Assembly: GCA_020860515.1 (NCBI GenBank)
Contig: JAJBUG010000040.1
Span: 1-64,000, forward strand
Length of the DNA: 64,000 bases
Direction of reading: 5' to 3'
From: Bacteroidales bacterium
GTDB taxonomy: Bacteria; Bacteroidota; Bacteroidia; Bacteroidales; Muribaculaceae
The stretch's first letter is position 1; each line of letters starts with the position of its first letter. The position numbers were made by a program, and so were the translations under genes. The notes below the pieces were generated by a model. The model was given only the letters and a program-made list of their open reading frames with translations, did no database searches and was not told the DNA's origin. Positions 45,415 to 54,391 of this stretch are shown piece after piece.

Positions 45415-47175
45415 ATGAAGCCAATGATGGCGTTAGCCATTCTCCTGGGCTCATTGTTGACCGTGATGGCCGACAATGGCTCAGGCCTATGGCTTCGTAA
45501 TCTCGATGCCAACGCTGCCCTCCAACATGGCGCGCCGGCTTATCCTTTGCGTCTGCTTAATCATTGGGATAATCTCGACGGCACCATTGAGCGCGGATAT
45601 GCTGGCTCATCAATATGGGAATGGGATCAGCTGCCCGACAGTGTGAATCTCCGCTACCAAGAATATGCTCGCGCCAATGCCAGCATAGGCATCAATGGAG
45701 TGGTGCTCAATAATGTAAATGCCTCGCCTCAGATCCTTACTTCTGAGTATTTAGCCAAGGTCAAGGCTTTGGCTGATGTGATGCGTCCTTATGGCATAAA
45801 GGTGTATCTTTCTGTGAATTTTGCCTCGCCCATGGCTATTGGCGGTCTTGACACAGCAGATCCTCTTGAGCCTGCGGTAATGAACTGGTGGAGCAAAAAG
45901 GCCGATGAAATTTATGCATTAATTCCAGATTTCGGAGGTTTTTTGGTAAAGGCTAACAGCGAGGGGCAGCCAGGACCATGTGATTTCGGTCGCACCCACG
46001 CCGATGGAGCCAATATGCTGGCAGCGGCTATGGCCCCTCATGGCGGAATCGTGATTTGGCGCGCCTTTGTCTATAGCCCTACGGATGCTGATCGCGCCAA
46101 GCAGGCCTATTTGGAGTTTGTGCCGCTCGACGGACAGTTTGCCGACAATGTGATCATACAAATTAAAAACGGTCCCATCGACTTCCAGCCTCGCGAACCT
46201 TACAGCCCGCTCTTTGATGGCTTGAAGCATACCCCTATGATGGTGGAATTCCAAATAACCCAAGAATATTTGGGTGCAAGCAACCACCTTGTGTATTTGG
46301 CTCCGCTCTACAAGGAATTTTTCAAGTACGTAGATCCAAAATCATTGGTGGGCATGGCCGGAGTGGCGAATATCGGCAATCAGCCTAACTGGACTGGACA
46401 TCCTTTTGCTCAGGCCAATTGGTTTGCTTTCGGACGCTTGGCCAATGACCCTACGCTGAGCAGCGATTCTATTGCACGCGAATGGGTGGGGCTGACTTTT
46501 CCTGAGGCCAATCAAGAGGCTAAGAATACGATTGTGGAGATTATGATGCGCAGTCGCGAAGCTTGCGTGGACTATATGATGCCTATGGGGCTTCATCATA
46601 TCTTTGCGTTCGGCCACCATTACGGCCCGGAACCTTGGTGCGATGTGTCTGGCGCACGCGAGGATTGGTTGCCTCGATATTATCATCGGGCCGACAGTCT
46701 GGGCTTAGGCTTTGACCGCTCATCTGCCGGCAGCAATGCAGTGGCCCAGTATCGAGAGGACTTTGCTCAAAAAGTAGAGAATATTGATTCATGCCCCGAC
46801 GAGCTTCTGCTGTGGTTTCATCATGTGCCATGGACCAAGAAAATGGCCGACGGCAACACATTGTGGGAAAATCTTTGCCGCCATTATCAGCATGGGGTTG
46901 ATGAGGTGGACGCCATGGCTGAGCAGTGGCAGAACCTCAATGGCCAAATCGACCCAGAGATATTTGCCGACGTTGCCGACCGCTTAGAGGTGCAGCAGGC
47001 TGATGCCAGATGGTGGCGCGATGCTTGCATTTTATACTTTAATCAGTACAATTTGTTACCTATTCCAAGTTTTGTGCAAATTGACCACAATTCGTTAACA
47101 AAACTCATGAATATTAATTTAAAAATTAGTAATTTTGAGGCTCCAAATCGAGAGCTCCTCGATTCGGTCAGATAA
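45415..47175 (+). CDS. Alpha-glucuronidase, GH67, lacking the N-terminal domain
   Basis: 586 residues from the ATG at 45415, which gives a normal signal peptide (MKPMMALAILLGSLLTVMAD); a GTG at 45373 is a longer alternative. The catalytic barrel starts almost at once with YPLRLLNHWDNLDGTIERGY. Catalytic residues appear in VKANSEGQPGP (acid Glu), IQIKNGPIDFQPREP and FQITQEYLG. It removes 4-O-methylglucuronate from the non-reducing end of glucuronoxylan oligosaccharides. GH67 enzymes of about 670-700 residues carry an extra N-terminal beta-sandwich that is missing here. Confidence 0.9.
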   Translation: MKPMMALAILLGSLLTVMADNGSGLWLRNLDANAALQHGAPAYPLRLLNHWDNLDGTIERGYAGSSIWEWDQLPDSVNLRYQEYARANASIGINGVVLNNVNASPQILTSEYLAKVKALADVMRPYGIKVYLSVNFASPMAIGGLDTADPLEPAVMNWWSKKADEIYALIPDFGGFLVKANSEGQPGPCDFGRTHADGANMLAAAMAPHGGIVIWRAFVYSPTDADRAKQAYLEFVPLDGQFADNVIIQIKNGPIDFQPREPYSPLFDGLKHTPMMVEFQITQEYLGASNHLVYLAPLYKEFFKYVDPKSLVGMAGVANIGNQPNWTGHPFAQANWFAFGRLANDPTLSSDSIAREWVGLTFPEANQEAKNTIVEIMMRSREACVDYMMPMGLHHIFAFGHHYGPEPWCDVSGAREDWLPRYYHRADSLGLGFDRSSAGSNAVAQYREDFAQKVENIDSCPDELLLWFHHVPWTKKMADGNTLWENLCRHYQHGVDEVDAMAEQWQNLNGQIDPEIFADVADRLEVQQADARWWRDACILYFNQYNLLPIPSFVQIDHNSLTKLMNINLKISNFEAPNRELLDSVR

Positions 47176-47267
47176 TAAACCATGATTTACCTCGCTTTGA
47201 GCTAAAATTTATGCTTGAATCGACTTAAATCGATAACGTTCGACTTAAATCGTAAACTATTTATATA

Positions 47268-48752
47268 ATGTATCTATTAGGTTATGACATTGGCAGCTCT
47301 TCGGTGAAGGCTGCTCTTGTGGAAGTGGAGACTGGCGCCTGTGTTGCCAGTGACTTCTATCCTAAAACTGAAGCACCCATCAAAGCCCTCAAGGCTGGCT
47401 GGGCTGAGCAGAACCCCAACGATTGGTGGAATTACCTTAAATTAGCTACCAAATCGATTATGGATGCATCTAAAGTCGATGCTAAGGACATAAAGGCAAT
47501 CGGCATTTCTTACCAAATGCACGGCCTGGTTGCTGTTGACCGCAATATGCAACTGCTGCGCGATGCCATCATTTGGTGTGACAGCCGTGGCGTGCCCTAT
47601 GGTGAGAAAGCTTTCAAGGAACTCGGAGCTGACACCTGCCTCAAGAACCTCCTTAACTCGCCTGGCAACTTTACCGCTGCCAAACTTGCGTGGGTAAAGG
47701 AAAACGAGCCAGATACTATGGAGAAACTCTTCAAGGTGATGCTTCCTGGCGAATATGCTGCTTGGCGTATGACTGGCGAACTTTGCACCACCGCAGAAGG
47801 CCTCTCAGAATACATGCTGTGGGATTTCGAGCGCAATCAAGCTGCCGATTTCCTGTTGGACTACTATGGATTGCCTAAGAGCATTTTGCCCGAGGTGAAG
47901 CCTACATTCAGCTTCCAAGGCGAGGTGACCAAGCAAGCTGCCGCTGAGCTGGGCCTTGCTGCTGGCACGCCTGTGACTTATCGAGCTGGCGACCAGCCCA
48001 ACAATGCCTTGTCACTTGCAGTGCTCAATCCTGGCGAAATAGCTTCGACTGCTGGCACATCAGGCGTAGTCTATGGCATCAATGGAAAAATAGCTTACGA
48101 CCCCCAAAGCCGCGTCAACAACTTTGCTCATGTCAATCACACTGCCGAGGCCCCGCGCATTGGCGTGATGACCTGCATCAATGGCACTGGCATCCTCAAC
48201 AGTTGGATGCGCAAGAATATCGCTGAGCCACAGACCAGTTACAGCGAAATGAATGAGATCGCTGCCAAGGCTCCGGTTGGGTGCCAGGGCTTGTCGATTC
48301 TGCCTTTTGGCAATGGCGCAGAACGTGTGCTGCAAAATCGCCAGGTAGAGTGCTCGATGCACGGCATCAATTTCAATATTCATCGTCGCGAGCATCTGCT
48401 CCGTGCCGCACAGGAGGGAATCGTGTTCTCGTTCATGTACGGCATTGAGATCATGAAAGAGATGGGCCTCCCGGTAAGCAAAATCCATGCTGGCAAGGCA
48501 AATATGTTCCTCAGCCCAATTTTCCGCGATACATTGGCAGGTGTCACAGGAGCCGAAATTCAGCTCTACGATACCGACGGTGCAGTAGGCGCAGCTCGCG
48601 GCGCAGGCATTGGCGCAGGCATCTATAAGACCCCGGCTGAAGCCTTCTCAACATTGGCCAAACTCGACACAATCGTGCCAGCTGCTGACCGCGCTCCTTA
48701 CTTGGAAGCTTACGCATTGTGGAAGCAGCGCTTGGCTCAGGTCTTAGCATAA
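47268..48752 (+). CDS. xylB: Xylulokinase
   Basis: 494 residues, FGGY family, cytoplasmic. It phosphorylates xylulose to xylulose 5-phosphate with ATP. Motifs are YDIGSSSVKAALVEV at the N-terminus, GISYQMHGLVAVD, and the ATP-site region AGTSGVVYG. It lies between GH67 and xylA in the same direction. A stable hairpin separates it from xylA. Confidence 0.95.
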   Translation: MYLLGYDIGSSSVKAALVEVETGACVASDFYPKTEAPIKALKAGWAEQNPNDWWNYLKLATKSIMDASKVDAKDIKAIGISYQMHGLVAVDRNMQLLRDAIIWCDSRGVPYGEKAFKELGADTCLKNLLNSPGNFTAAKLAWVKENEPDTMEKLFKVMLPGEYAAWRMTGELCTTAEGLSEYMLWDFERNQAADFLLDYYGLPKSILPEVKPTFSFQGEVTKQAAAELGLAAGTPVTYRAGDQPNNALSLAVLNPGEIASTAGTSGVVYGINGKIAYDPQSRVNNFAHVNHTAEAPRIGVMTCINGTGILNSWMRKNIAEPQTSYSEMNEIAAKAPVGCQGLSILPFGNGAERVLQNRQVECSMHGINFNIHRREHLLRAAQEGIVFSFMYGIEIMKEMGLPVSKIHAGKANMFLSPIFRDTLAGVTGAEIQLYDTDGAVGAARGAGIGAGIYKTPAEAFSTLAKLDTIVPAADRAPYLEAYALWKQRLAQVLA

Positions 48753-48768
48753 ATTCTCAGATGACTCC

Positions 48769-48803
48769 GAGCACTCTGAGTTCTCGGAGTACTCTGAGTG
48801 CTC
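48769..48803 (+). promoter_or_regulatory. Hairpin between xylB and xylA
   Basis: GAGCACTCTGAG (48769-48780) and CTCTGAGTGCTC (48792-48803) form a stem with one T-T mismatch; the loop holds a further CTCGGAGT copy. No T run follows. It may act as an RNA processing or stability element that sets xylA level apart from xylB. Confidence 0.4.
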
Positions 48804-48858
48804 CGATTCAGATTAAATAAAAATCAAATAAACCCAAATCAAATAAACCAATTTAAAA

Positions 48859-50175
48859 ATGGCACAAAAAGAGTACTTTCCTGGCATAGGAAAAATCAAG
48901 TTTGAGGGCAAAGACAGCAAGAACCCCCTCGCATATCGCTACTACGATGCTGACAAGGTAATCCTCGGCAAGCCCATGAAGGACTGGTTCAAGTTCGCAA
49001 TGGCTTGGTGGCACACTCTCTGCGCTGAGGGTGGCGACCAGTTCGGCGGTCCTACCAAGAAGTTCCCTTGGAACGAAGGCACTGACGCTCTGACCATCGC
49101 TAAGCAGAAGGCCGACGCTGGCTTCGAGTTCATGGAGAAGATGGGCATCGAATATTTCTGCTTCCACGATGTTGACCTCGTAAGCGAGGGTGCTTCGATT
49201 GAGGAGTACGAGCACAATATGAAGGAAATCGTGGCTTACATTAAGGAGAAGATGGCTGCCACTGGCATCAAGAACCTCTGGGGTACAGCCAACGTATTTG
49301 GCCATGCTCGCTATATGAATGGCGCTGCTACCAATCCCGATTTCGATGTAGTGGCTCGCGCTGCCGTTCAGATCAAGAATGCTATCGACGCTACCGTGGC
49401 TCTCGGTGGTACCAACTATGTATTCTGGGGTGGCCGCGAAGGCTACATGAGCCTTCTCAACACCGATCAGAAGCGTGAGAAGGAGCATCTGGCTCAGATG
49501 CTGCGTCTGGCTCGCGACTATGCTCGCAGCCAAGGTTTCACTGGCACATTCCTGATCGAGCCTAAGCCCATGGAGCCCTCGAAGCACCAGTACGACGTGG
49601 ATTCAGAGACCGTTATCGGCTTCCTGAAAGCTCATGGTCTCGACAAGGACTTCAAGCTCAACATCGAGGTTAACCACGCTACCTTAGCTGGTCACACATT
49701 TGAGCACGAACTTGCTGTTGCTGTTGACAACAACATGCTCGGCAGCATCGACGCTAACCGCGGTGACTATCAGAATGGCTGGGACACTGACCAATTCCCA
49801 ATCGACAACTTCGAGCTGACCCAAGCTATGATGCAGATTATCCGCAATGGCGGCCTCGGAAATGGCGGCACCAACTTCGATGCCAAGACTCGTCGCAACA
49901 GCACCGACCTTGAGGACATCTTCATCGCTCACATCGCAGGCATGGATGCTATGGCACGCGCACTCGAGAGCGCAGCTGCCCTGCTCGAGGAGAGCCCCTA
50001 CAAGGCAATGCTTAAGGAGCGCTATGCATCGTTCGATGCTGGCAAGGGCAAGGAGTTCGAGGATGGCAAGCTTACCCTCGAAGAGGTGGTTGACTACGCC
50101 AAGACCAAGGGCGAGCCCAAGCAGACCAGCGGCAAGCAGGAGCTTTACGAAGCTATCGTCAACATGTACGCATAA
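48859..50175 (+). CDS. xylA: Xylose isomerase
   Basis: 438 residues, cytoplasmic, group II type. It converts xylose to xylulose. Motifs are [12 protein letters not shown] with the metal-site residues, [51 protein letters not shown] and SIDANRGD. It ends the xylan operon and is followed by a strong terminator. Codon use is biased toward GC-ending codons, as for a highly expressed gene. Confidence 0.97.
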   Translation: MAQKEYFPGIGKIKFEGKDSKNPLAYRYYDADKVILGKPMKDWFKFAMAWWHTLCAEGGDQFGGPTKKFPWNEGTDALTIAKQKADAGFEFMEKMGIEYFCFHDVDLVSEGASIEEYEHNMKEIVAYIKEKMAATGIKNLWGTANVFGHARYMNGAATNPDFDVVARAAVQIKNAIDATVALGGTNYVFWGGREGYMSLLNTDQKREKEHLAQMLRLARDYARSQGFTGTFLIEPKPMEPSKHQYDVDSETVIGFLKAHGLDKDFKLNIEVNHATLAGHTFEHELAVAVDNNMLGSIDANRGDYQNGWDTDQFPIDNFELTQAMMQIIRNGGLGNGGTNFDAKTRRNSTDLEDIFIAHIAGMDAMARALESAAALLEESPYKAMLKERYASFDAGKGKEFEDGKLTLEEVVDYAKTKGEPKQTSGKQELYEAIVNMYA

Positions 50176-50192
50176 GGCTTTTTTGCCTTACT

Positions 50193-50238
50193 AAGATAAA
50201 GAGATGGTCCAAAGTGAACCATCTCTTTATCTTTTAAC
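50193..50238 (+). terminator. Terminator of the xylan/xylose operon
   Basis: AAGATAAAGAGATGGT (50193-50208) pairs perfectly with ACCATCTCTTTATCTT (50218-50233), then TTAAC. A small hairpin TAAGGC...GCCTTA precedes it at 50173-50190. Confidence 0.8.
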
Positions 50239-50243
50239 AAATA

Positions 50244-50278
50244 TTTGCAATATAATAGGGATAAATTGAGTAATTTTG
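50244..50278 (+). promoter_or_regulatory. Promoter of pyrB operon
   Basis: TTTG at 50244-50247 and TAATTTTG at 50271-50278, 23 bp apart; the ATG of pyrB is at 50303. Confidence 0.6.
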
Positions 50279-50302
50279 TGAAAAATTACATTCATAAGTG
50301 AT

Positions 50303-51265
50303 ATGAATCCCAACAGCCTTGTATCTATTGCTGACCTTAATAAGGAGGAACTGCTCAAGCTGCTTGAGCAGGCTAAGTATTTTGAAGAACATCCCAATTC
50401 GAAAATCCTTGACGGCAAGGTAGTGGCTACCTTGTTTTTTGAGCCATCGACACGCACACGCCTTAGCTTTGAGACGGCAGTGAATCGACTTGGCGGACGC
50501 GTGATTGGATTCTCGGATGCCTCGACCACCAGCAGCTCGAAGGGGGAAACTCTCCACGATACCATCAAGATGGTGTCGAATTATGTAGATATAATCGTGA
50601 TGCGCCATTATCTTGAAGGGGCTGCGCGCTATGCCTCGGAGGTGACTGAGGTGCCAGTAGTAAATGCTGGCGATGGTGCCAACCAACACCCCAGCCAGAC
50701 AATGCTTGACCTATATAGCATCTACAAAACCCAGGGCACGCTCGACAACCTCACCATTACTATGGTGGGCGACCTGAAATATGGGCGAACAGTTCACTCG
50801 TTGTTGCAGGCTATGAGCTATTTCAATCCCACCTTCAATTTCGTAGCTTGCAAGGAGCTGCAGATGCCCGAGGAATACCTGAAATTCTGTGATGATAAAG
50901 GTATAAAATACACAGTGACTACTGAGTTCTCGCCAGAAATTATCAATAGCACTGACATTCTGTATATGACCCGAGTGCAGCGCGAGCGCTTCAGTGATAT
51001 CATGGAATATGAGCGTGTGAAGAATCTCTACACGCTGTGCAATGATATGCTGGCCGACAGTCGCGACAATCTGCGCATCCTGCATCCGCTGCCACGCGTC
51101 AACGAGATAAACTACGATGTTGATGCCAATCCCAAGGCCTATTACTTTGATCAGGCTCGCAACGGACTATATGCGCGTCAGGCAATCCTGTGCCGTGCCC
51201 TGGGCATCGACCCGCTAAATAATGACAAACTAATGACAAATGACAAATTACAAATGACAAACTAA
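50303..51265 (+). CDS. pyrB: Aspartate carbamoyltransferase catalytic subunit
   Basis: 320 residues, cytoplasmic. It makes N-carbamoyl-aspartate in pyrimidine synthesis. Motifs are [15 protein letters not shown] (carbamoyl phosphate site), [32 protein letters not shown] and HPLPRVNEI. The last 10 or so residues are Asn/Lys/Thr-rich repeats ([14 protein letters not shown]) outside the family core. It is followed by the regulatory subunit, so the enzyme is the two-subunit type. Confidence 0.96.
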   Translation: MNPNSLVSIADLNKEELLKLLEQAKYFEEHPNSKILDGKVVATLFFEPSTRTRLSFETAVNRLGGRVIGFSDASTTSSSKGETLHDTIKMVSNYVDIIVMRHYLEGAARYASEVTEVPVVNAGDGANQHPSQTMLDLYSIYKTQGTLDNLTITMVGDLKYGRTVHSLLQAMSYFNPTFNFVACKELQMPEEYLKFCDDKGIKYTVTTEFSPEIINSTDILYMTRVQRERFSDIMEYERVKNLYTLCNDMLADSRDNLRILHPLPRVNEINYDVDANPKAYYFDQARNGLYARQAILCRALGIDPLNNDKLMTNDKLQMTN

Positions 51266-51337
51266 TACATTCGCCTTTTGATAGGCAGAGGTATTAATTT
51301 GTAACTTGTAACTTGTAACTTGTAATTCCATAAGAAG

Positions 51338-51799
51338 ATGACTGGAAAGAAGGAATTGGCTGTAGCCGCATTGCAAAATGGCACAGTGATAGATCATATA
51401 CCAAGTTCAGCCCTGTTCAAAGCCGTGCGTATACTGGGAATTGAGAATCTCGACAGCAGTGTAACCATTGGCAATAATTTGGAGAGTGGCAAATTGGGCA
51501 GGAAGGGCATCATAAAGGTTGCCGACAAGGAATTTGATGAGGCTACCCTCAACCGCATAGCGCTGATAGCCCCTACGGCAGTAGTCAACATCATTCGTGA
51601 CTTCACGGTGGTGGAAAAGCGCCCTGTGAAGCTGCCAGATACGATCGTAGGCATCGTGAAGTGCGCTAACCCAAAGTGCATTACCAACAACGAGCCTATG
51701 CCCACAAAATTCCATGTAGTCACCAAGGATCCATTGGTGGTAATTCGCTGCCATTATTGCAACCATGCCGTAGGCGGCAAGGACGCAGAGGTGCTATGA
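51338..51799 (+). CDS. pyrI: Aspartate carbamoyltransferase regulatory subunit
   Basis: 153 residues. The N-terminal allosteric domain contains GTVIDHIPSSALFKAVRIL; the C-terminal zinc domain has CANPKCITNNE and CHYCNH. It binds CTP/ATP and holds catalytic trimers together. Its TGA overlaps the ATG of the flavin reductase gene, so the two are translationally coupled. Confidence 0.96.
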   Translation: MTGKKELAVAALQNGTVIDHIPSSALFKAVRILGIENLDSSVTIGNNLESGKLGRKGIIKVADKEFDEATLNRIALIAPTAVVNIIRDFTVVEKRPVKLPDTIVGIVKCANPKCITNNEPMPTKFHVVTKDPLVVIRCHYCNHAVGGKDAEVL

Positions 51800-52374
51800 A
51801 GGTGAGTTGGCGACCAGGCACAATGGTGTATCCAGTGCCTGCTGCATTGGTAAGCTGCGGCACTACGCCCGAGACACGCAATCTGATCACCGTGGCTTGG
51901 ACTGGCACCATCTGCAGCGACCCGGCAATGCTATATATATCGGTGCGCCCTGAGCGATACAGCTACGATATTATAATGCACGATCGTGTGTTCACGCTCT
52001 GCCTTACTACTAAGGAGATGGCTCGTGCCACCGATTGGTGCGGAGTGCGCAGCGGGCGCGATTATGACAAGTGGAAGGAGTCAGGCCTTACGCCAGTGCC
52101 AGGTCAGAAAATCGACTGCCTAATGATTGAGGAATCGCCTATCTGCATCGAGTGCCGAGTGAAGGAGGTGATGCATCTTGGCAGCCATGATATGTTTATC
52201 TCGGATGTGCTGAATGTAGTGGCAGATGACCGATTTCTTGACCCTGAAACTGGGCGATTCGACTTGGCCAGGTCGGGGCTGATGGCCTATAGCCATGGCT
52301 TTTACTACGAACTGGGCCAGATGATAGGGAAATTCGGCTGGTCAGTAGAGAAGAAGAAATTTATTAACACCTAA
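51796..52374 (+). CDS. Flavin reductase family protein
   Basis: 192 residues from the ATG at 51796, which overlaps the pyrI stop. It has the flavin-reductase-like FMN-binding split-barrel: [44 protein letters not shown] and [15 protein letters not shown]. It probably binds FMN and reduces it or a small substrate. Coupling to pyrI and the closeness of glyA do not reveal its substrate. Confidence 0.88.
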   Translation: MKVSWRPGTMVYPVPAALVSCGTTPETRNLITVAWTGTICSDPAMLYISVRPERYSYDIIMHDRVFTLCLTTKEMARATDWCGVRSGRDYDKWKESGLTPVPGQKIDCLMIEESPICIECRVKEVMHLGSHDMFISDVLNVVADDRFLDPETGRFDLARSGLMAYSHGFYYELGQMIGKFGWSVEKKKFINT

Positions 52375-52387
52375 AAACAATAAAATT

Positions 52388-53668
52388 ATGGTGCAAGACA
52401 AAGCAGTGTTTGACATCATCGAGCGTGAAGCTCAGCGCCAGAAGAAAGGCATCGAGCTCATCGCCTCTGAGAATTTCGTAAGCGACCAAGTGATGCGTGC
52501 CATGGGCTCATGCCTCACCAACAAGTATGCTGAGGGTTATCCTGGCCATCGCTACTATGGCGGCTGCCAAGTGGTAGACGAAGCTGAGCAATTGGCCATT
52601 GACCGCATCAAGGAAATCTTCGGTGCTGAATATGCCAATGTGCAGCCCCACTCGGGCGCACAGGCTAATATGGCAGTGTTCATGGCTTGCCTGAAACCTG
52701 GCGATAAGTTCATGGGTCTCAACCTCAGCCAAGGTGGTCACCTTAGCCATGGCAGCCCAGTGAATTTCTCTGGCTTGATGTTCCATGCCTGCGAATACAA
52801 TGTAAGCCCTGAGACTGGCCTCGTTGACTATGACCAAATGGAAGAGGTGGCTCGCCGCGAACGCCCCAAGCTGATCATCGGTGGTGCCAGCGCCTACAGC
52901 CGCGAGTGGGACTATGCTCGCATGCGCAAACTCGCAGATGAGATTGGTGCTATTTTCATGGTTGACATGGCTCATCCAGCTGGTCTGATTGCTGCTGGCT
53001 TGCTTGAAAATCCCGTAAAGCACGCTCACATTGTTACCTCTACCACACACAAGACCCTGCGTGGTCCGCGCGGTGGTATCATCCTGCTTGGCAAAGACTT
53101 TGAAAATCCTTGGGGCAAGACCAATCCTAAGGGTCAGCTGCGCATGATGTCGCAACTGCTTGATTCGGCTGTATTCCCTGGAGTGCAAGGTGGACCGCTC
53201 GAACATGTGATTGCCGCTAAGGCTGTAGCCTTCGGTGAAATACTTCAGCCCAGCTGGAAGGAATATGCCCAGCAGGTGAAGAAGAATGCAGCCGTAATGG
53301 CAAAGGCCCTCGTTGATAAGGGCTACAAGGTAATCAGCGGTGGCACCGACAATCACTGCATCTTGGTTGACCTGCGCACTAAGTTCCCCGATCTCACAGG
53401 CAAGGTGGCTGAAAAGGTTCTCGTTGAGGCTGACATCACTGCCAATAAGAATATGGTTCCATTCGATAGCCGCAGTCCCTTCCAGACCTCGGGCGTGCGT
53501 CTTGGCACACCTGCCATCACCACTCGCGGAGCAAAAGAGCCGTTGATGGGAGAAATCGTGGAGATGATTGATACAGTGCTCTCAAATCCCGAGGATCCCA
53601 ACACAATTGCTGCCGTTCGCGCTAAGGTGAATGAGACAATGAAGGACTATCCAATGTTTGCCTATTAA
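52388..53668 (+). CDS. glyA: Serine hydroxymethyltransferase
   Basis: 426 residues, PLP enzyme, cytoplasmic. It converts serine and tetrahydrofolate to glycine and methylene-tetrahydrofolate. Motifs are [41 protein letters not shown] and the PLP Lys in [15 protein letters not shown]. The stop overlaps the ispD start by one base. Confidence 0.97.
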   Translation: MVQDKAVFDIIEREAQRQKKGIELIASENFVSDQVMRAMGSCLTNKYAEGYPGHRYYGGCQVVDEAEQLAIDRIKEIFGAEYANVQPHSGAQANMAVFMACLKPGDKFMGLNLSQGGHLSHGSPVNFSGLMFHACEYNVSPETGLVDYDQMEEVARRERPKLIIGGASAYSREWDYARMRKLADEIGAIFMVDMAHPAGLIAAGLLENPVKHAHIVTSTTHKTLRGPRGGIILLGKDFENPWGKTNPKGQLRMMSQLLDSAVFPGVQGGPLEHVIAAKAVAFGEILQPSWKEYAQQVKKNAAVMAKALVDKGYKVISGGTDNHCILVDLRTKFPDLTGKVAEKVLVEADITANKNMVPFDSRSPFQTSGVRLGTPAITTRGAKEPLMGEIVEMIDTVLSNPEDPNTIAAVRAKVNETMKDYPMFAY

Positions 53669-54342
53669 TGGAACACGTAATAATCGTAGCTGCTGGGAAG
53701 GGTAGTCGCTTTGGCGGCGACCTTCCCAAGCAATTTTGTCTGCTTGGCGAGCGACCGGTGCTGATGCACACCCTTGTGCGCCTGGGGCGAAATCTGCCCC
53801 AAGCCAATATGGTGATAGTGCTGAGCGAGGAATATGCTGACTATTGGCGCAAGCTTTGTCTGATGTACGGCTTCGAAAGCCCAAAAATTGTAATCGGAGG
53901 TGCCACTCGGTGGGAGTCGGTGAAAAATGCCATGGAGGCCATCAGCCCAGCCGACGACGACATTGTGCTGGTGCATGATGGTGTGCGGCCAGTGATCAAT
54001 AAAGAGATGATGAATCGCATCATGGGGGGCATGGCAGTAGCCGATGCTGTAATTCCTACGATGCCTGTAACTGACTCATTGCGCCAGATTGATGCTGATG
54101 GCGGGTCCAAGGCTATTGACCGCAGCCAATTGGTGAGTGTGCAGACACCCCAGGCTTTCCGTGGCAAACAGCTCAAGGCAGCTTATGCCCAAGAATTTCA
54201 GGAGAGTTTCACCGATGACGCTTCGGTGTATGAATCCGCCGGCTTCGGTGCCCCGCTGCTGGTGGAAGGCTCACCGCTTAACATCAAAATCACACATCCG
54301 CGCGATATCGAGGTAGCATCACTATTTTTAGGCATTAAGTAA
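53668..54342 (+). CDS. ispD: 2-C-methyl-D-erythritol 4-phosphate cytidylyltransferase
   Basis: 224 residues, cytoplasmic; third step of the non-mevalonate isoprenoid pathway, joining CTP to methylerythritol phosphate. Motifs are IIVAAGKGSRFGGDLPKQF, LVHDGVRPVI and the C-terminal GSPLNIKITHPRDIEVA. It overlaps glyA by one base and precedes recG by about 50 bp. Confidence 0.95.
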   Translation: MEHVIIVAAGKGSRFGGDLPKQFCLLGERPVLMHTLVRLGRNLPQANMVIVLSEEYADYWRKLCLMYGFESPKIVIGGATRWESVKNAMEAISPADDDIVLVHDGVRPVINKEMMNRIMGGMAVADAVIPTMPVTDSLRQIDADGGSKAIDRSQLVSVQTPQAFRGKQLKAAYAQEFQESFTDDASVYESAGFGAPLLVEGSPLNIKITHPRDIEVASLFLGIK

Positions 54343-54391
54343 GTGATATAGTGAATCTGTGAATCAGTGAGATGGTGATTCGGATGGGAGA

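Noticed and set aside
52508..53356. 282-codon minus-strand ORF opposite glyA
   Set aside because: A shadow of the highly biased glyA codons, with no recognisable protein.
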